From contig JAJXYG010000326.1 in the NCBI GenBank assembly GCA_021780705.1, forward strand, positions 1-8,965: 8,965 nucleotides of DNA, in the 5' to 3' direction. The notes beneath the pieces are model-generated. The model searched no databases. It had not been told where the DNA came from and saw nothing but the letters and a program-made list of their open reading frames with translations. Below are positions 6,817 through 8,965 of this stretch, piece after piece. Both the position numbers and the translations under genes were made by a program. Source of the stretch: Bacteroidota bacterium. GTDB lineage: Bacteria > Bacteroidota > Bacteroidia > Chitinophagales > Chitinophagaceae. The stretch's first letter is position 1; every line of letters begins with the position of its first letter.

Positions 6817-7452
6817 GTCATGAAAAAACATAAATCCTGGGGATCAGCTTTAACAAAAAATCGGAAGGGCCAACTAAATTGACGTTTCCAATAAAAGAAA
6901 TTTTCCTAACAGGAATTTGGATGATTCTTGTATCCAGGATGCGGCAGCTTACCGGAAATTCTAGGAATGGAAATTGGTTAAATTCAATCGGATATCGACA
7001 GCGGGCAATATTCTCGCATTATGCTTCGAATAGTGACCTAAAGGTATGGGAGCTCCTTCGGCCATAAAAGGGCAAAATTACGTATTTATACGAATGCGGA
7101 ATTTACGGTACTGATCGATAGGTATCGTAATACTGCGAAGGTAATAACAGCAGTTCCTGGGAAGTGCATTGTAGACTTAACAGGGGTTTCTGTCTAATCA
7201 AGAGGACATGCGGAGGTCCTTTCCCCTCCCATCCTTGTTGGACATTTTCAACCGTAGATCCCATGCTGGGAGCTGGGGAAATCTGCATGCGGGTTCACAA
7301 ATATTGGTTACCTTACATTAGTTATCAAATAAAGGGTTTCAGAAACATTTGCCTGTAAGAGAGGTTATTGGACCTTGATGGAATCATCTGAAAACCACCA
7401 GATCTATTGAACTATTTGGAATGACTTTTCACTACACACTGCATCAAAAGCC
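6817..7452. other. Gene-free interval between secreted-protein and GNAT genes
   Basis: No frame on either strand here gives a protein I recognise. The longest frames are about 60-75 codons, with no start context, signal peptide or domain. A plus-strand frame (about 6837-7067) is open but shows no family pattern. The stretch contains an 18-bp imperfect palindrome-rich patch at 7079-7130 (listed separately) and a weak AGGAC/GTCCT hairpin at 7203-7220. It could be decayed coding DNA, a long leader, or a non-coding RNA locus. Confidence 0.5.
7079..7130. promoter_or_regulatory. Cluster of two inverted repeats in the gene-free interval
   Basis: The first inverted repeat is CGTAT-TT-ATACG (7081-7092), a near-palindrome suited to a dimeric regulator. 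The second is a 9-bp stem, TTACGGTAC (7103-7111) with GTATCGTAA (7122-7130), around a 10-nt loop and with one G:T wobble pair. The loop itself holds the palindrome ATCGAT. No gene start follows within 300 bp, so the role is unknown. Confidence 0.4.
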
Positions 7453-7998
7453 ATGCTTCACCTGAATTTTTCGCCATTCCCAGAGTTGACCACCAAAAGG
7501 TTGAAAATGAGGGCCTTGCAGATTGGGGACGCCGAGGCAATCGCCCGGCTTCGTTCCAACGACCAAGTCAATCAGTTTCTGGACAGGCCACCACTGAAAG
7601 AAATATCCGAAGCCCATGCATTTATAGAAAAAATCCAGTCAGCCATCCGAAGCAACCAGTCAGTTTACTGGGCTATAAGTCTGAAAACCGCGCCCGAAAT
7701 TGTGGGTACCATTTGTTACTGGAATATCGTACCTGAAAAAGACCGGGCGGAGATAGGGTATGAATTAATGCCCGAATTTCAAGGTAAGGGGATCATGGAA
7801 GAAGCATTAAAGAAAGTCCTTGAATACGGATTGCGCGCACTCAAATTGAAGGCAATTGTAGCACTGACCCATCCTGCCAATATTAAATCGATCCGGTTGC
7901 TGGAAAAAAACCAATTTGTCCCCGACCTTGAGGGAACCTTCATTAGTAAGGATGAGGCTCAGGATGAGGCTCCCTTCTACCTATATCTCCCCTTCTAA
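7453..7998 (+). CDS. GNAT-family N-acetyltransferase (RimJ/RimL-like)
   Basis: A 181-residue cytoplasmic acetyltransferase of the Acetyltransf_3 / RimJ-RimL type, transferring acetyl from acetyl-CoA to an amine on an unknown substrate. The N-terminus ELTTKRLKMRALQIGDAEAI (11-30) is the standard opening 'LTTxRLxLRxLxxxDAxAI'. Strand 4 is IVGTICYWNI (83-92), and AEIGYELMPEFQGKGIMEEAL (99-119) contains the acetyl-CoA pyrophosphate loop Q110-G-K-G113-I-M. HPANIKSIRLLEKNQF (140-155) is the C-terminal CoA-contacting helix with the usual Asn and Ser. The length is normal and the domain is complete. ATG at 7453 gives MLHLNFSPFP, an N-terminus typical of Bacteroidota members. No Shine-Dalgarno sequence is evident. 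It stands apart from both neighbours (700 bp and 139 bp), so a shared operon with the next gene is possible but not shown. Confidence 0.92.
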   Translation: MLHLNFSPFPELTTKRLKMRALQIGDAEAIARLRSNDQVNQFLDRPPLKEISEAHAFIEKIQSAIRSNQSVYWAISLKTAPEIVGTICYWNIVPEKDRAEIGYELMPEFQGKGIMEEALKKVLEYGLRALKLKAIVALTHPANIKSIRLLEKNQFVPDLEGTFISKDEAQDEAPFYLYLPF

Positions 7999-8012
7999 TC
8001 CCCTTCCTTTGA

Positions 8013-8044
8013 ATTTCACCCGGATGGATCTATTATGGTGAAAT
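8013..8044 (+). terminator. Weak hairpin after the GNAT gene
   Basis: ATTTCACC (8013-8020) pairs with GGTGAAAT (8037-8044), an 8-bp stem with a 16-nt loop, 14 nt after the acetyltransferase stop. A run of seven T lies 30 nt further on (8074-8080), too far for a classical terminator. The call is tentative. Confidence 0.3.
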
Positions 8045-8096
8045 CAGCGGGTATTTGCTTAAGAATTATAGGCTTTTTTTAATATTTGAAGGATAC

Positions 8097-8120
8097 GGTA
8101 ATCCCCTATGGTGAATTACC
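8097..8120 (+). promoter_or_regulatory. Hairpin in the leader of the amidohydrolase-like gene
   Basis: GGTAAT (8097-8102) pairs with ATTACC (8115-8120) around a 12-nt loop, ending 17 nt before the ATG at 8138. It could be an operator or an mRNA leader structure. The stem is only 6 bp, so the evidence is weak. Confidence 0.25.
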
Positions 8121-8137
8121 TTCATAAAATTTATATT

Positions 8138-8965
8138 ATGAAACCAAATGTGAAACCCTTTATTAAGCTCGGCTTATTTTTCTTGCTTGCCTTTAGCTTT
8201 TTCAATCAGGCTGCCCTGGCTCAGGTTTTCATTACCCATGTAAACGTAGTGGATCCCATTCATCAAAAGATCCTTACGGATCAGACAGTAAAAATTCAGG
8301 GGACTTTAATTGATACCCTAGGCCCTGCCGGTACACTCGTAGTACCTGAAGGTGCTCAGGTGGTGGAAGGAAAGGATAAATTTCTCATACCATCCATGAC
8401 AGACGGAGCAGTGCAACTATTTTCCGATGGAGGATTTTCTAGCAGACCTGACCAATTGGCTGTTTCCACCCAAGTGCCTGTTCAATCTGAAATCGAAAAA
8501 AACAAACTGGGCCTGAAAGATGTACTCAGAAGGTACCTGGATGTGGGAATTACTTCCGTTTTTGATTTGGGGACCCCAGGAAGCTTTTTTACTGGTAACG
8601 ATTCGGTTCAATCAGGACCTGCCAGCCCTGATATCTTGGGCGCAGGCCCTCTTTTATGTTATCAAGTTCCAACTGCTTTTAAAAATCTCGGGAAATATGG
8701 TCCTTTTGTGGAAGTACACTCGCCAGCCCAAGCCATCCGGGAAGTATCTGAGGTCGCCTCGCATCACAGGGGTTTTGTTACACTGGATATGGCCTGTTCA
8801 ATAGATTCGGAAGCCAGGGAGGACAGCGAGCAACTGGCTGTCCTCAAGGCAGTCATTACTGAAGGCCATGAGAAGGGACTTAAGGTAGCAGTACTGACAA
8901 CCCGGGAAACCAACGCACAATCAGCGGTAGAATACGGTTGCGATTACCTGATAGGAGATATTGCC
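8138..8965 (+). CDS. Secreted amidohydrolase-superfamily protein lacking metal ligands (3' end outside window)
   Basis: A continuous frame of 276 codons runs from ATG 8138 to the right edge without a stop. Residues 1-28 are a signal peptide (basic start, hydrophobic LGLFFLLAFSFF, AxA site ALA before Gln29), so the product is exported. The mature N-terminus, VFITHVNVVDP (30-40) through DQTVKIQG to GKDKFLIPSMTDG (78-90), is the usual opening of imidazolonepropionase-like amidohydrolases. DVLRRYLDVGITSVFDLG (128-145) matches their 'LRRxLxxGVTTVRDxG'. The metal sites are gone. The HxH after the 'IPG..D' strand is A91-V-Q93, the bridging Lys position reads Thr215 (FVTLD), the third His position is Leu253 (VAVLTT), and the fourth is Gly273 (GCDYLIG). 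These alignments are by eye. The frame is intact with no stops, so this looks like a maintained pseudo-enzyme rather than a pseudogene. The conserved Asp after strand 8 would lie outside the window. Confidence 0.85.
   Translation, partial: MKPNVKPFIKLGLFFLLAFSFFNQAALAQVFITHVNVVDPIHQKILTDQTVKIQGTLIDTLGPAGTLVVPEGAQVVEGKDKFLIPSMTDGAVQLFSDGGFSSRPDQLAVSTQVPVQSEIEKNKLGLKDVLRRYLDVGITSVFDLGTPGSFFTGNDSVQSGPASPDILGAGPLLCYQVPTAFKNLGKYGPFVEVHSPAQAIREVSEVASHHRGFVTLDMACSIDSEAREDSEQLAVLKAVITEGHEKGLKVAVLTTRETNAQSAVEYGCDYLIGDIA

Noticed and set aside
6879..7067. Plus-strand frame of 62 codons in the gene-free interval
   Set aside because: The start context is poor, there is no domain or signal peptide, and the composition is not convincing as coding.
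7103..7358. Overlapping short frames on both strands (7103-7288 minus, 7164-7358 plus)
   Set aside because: They are mutual antisense frames with no recognisable protein pattern.
8520..8804. Plus-strand frame of 94 codons within the amidohydrolase-like gene
   Set aside because: It is out of frame with the continuous 276-codon frame that carries the signal peptide and family motifs; it could have suggested a frameshift, but the main frame never breaks.

Overview
The window looks like chromosomal DNA of a Bacteroidota bacterium, probably of the Cytophagales/Cyclobacteriaceae kind. This is inferred from three things: A/T-rich start regions with little or no Shine-Dalgarno sequence, signal peptides whose mature part begins with Gln, and protein families that read like those of that phylum. 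No sequence search was possible, so the taxonomic call is tentative.

Left part (1-2114, + strand): the C-terminal half of a GntP-type permease runs in from the left edge. A complete MOFRL-type glycerate 2-kinase follows 40 bp later. The pair reads as an operon for uptake and phosphorylation of glycerate or a similar sugar acid.

A 593-bp gap (2115-2707) follows. It holds a probable hairpin terminator for the kinase, the terminator of the convergent hydrolase gene, and a decayed minus-strand fragment of an NAD-dependent epimerase/SDR-type gene that also carries a 14-bp repeat. The minus-strand gene at 2708-5350 encodes an 880-residue cytoplasmic GH63/MGH1-like glycoside hydrolase. Characterised bacterial GH63 enzymes include mannosylglycerate and glucosylglycerate hydrolases, which release glycerate. 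A functional link to the glycerate kinase is therefore possible, though unproven.

Right part (5351-8965, + strand): after a divergent intergenic region with a possible 49-codon ORF comes a secreted protein of unknown function (5715-6752). Then follows a 700-bp gene-free interval with several hairpins (6753-7452), a GNAT acetyltransferase (7453-7998), and an amidohydrolase-superfamily protein that runs off the right edge (8138-8965). The last gene is the most unusual object here. It has the fold's sequence pattern and a clean signal peptide, but by eye every metal-ligand position visible in the window is replaced, so it looks like a secreted pseudo-enzyme.

No rRNA, tRNA, CRISPR array, complete insertion sequence or phage gene is visible.
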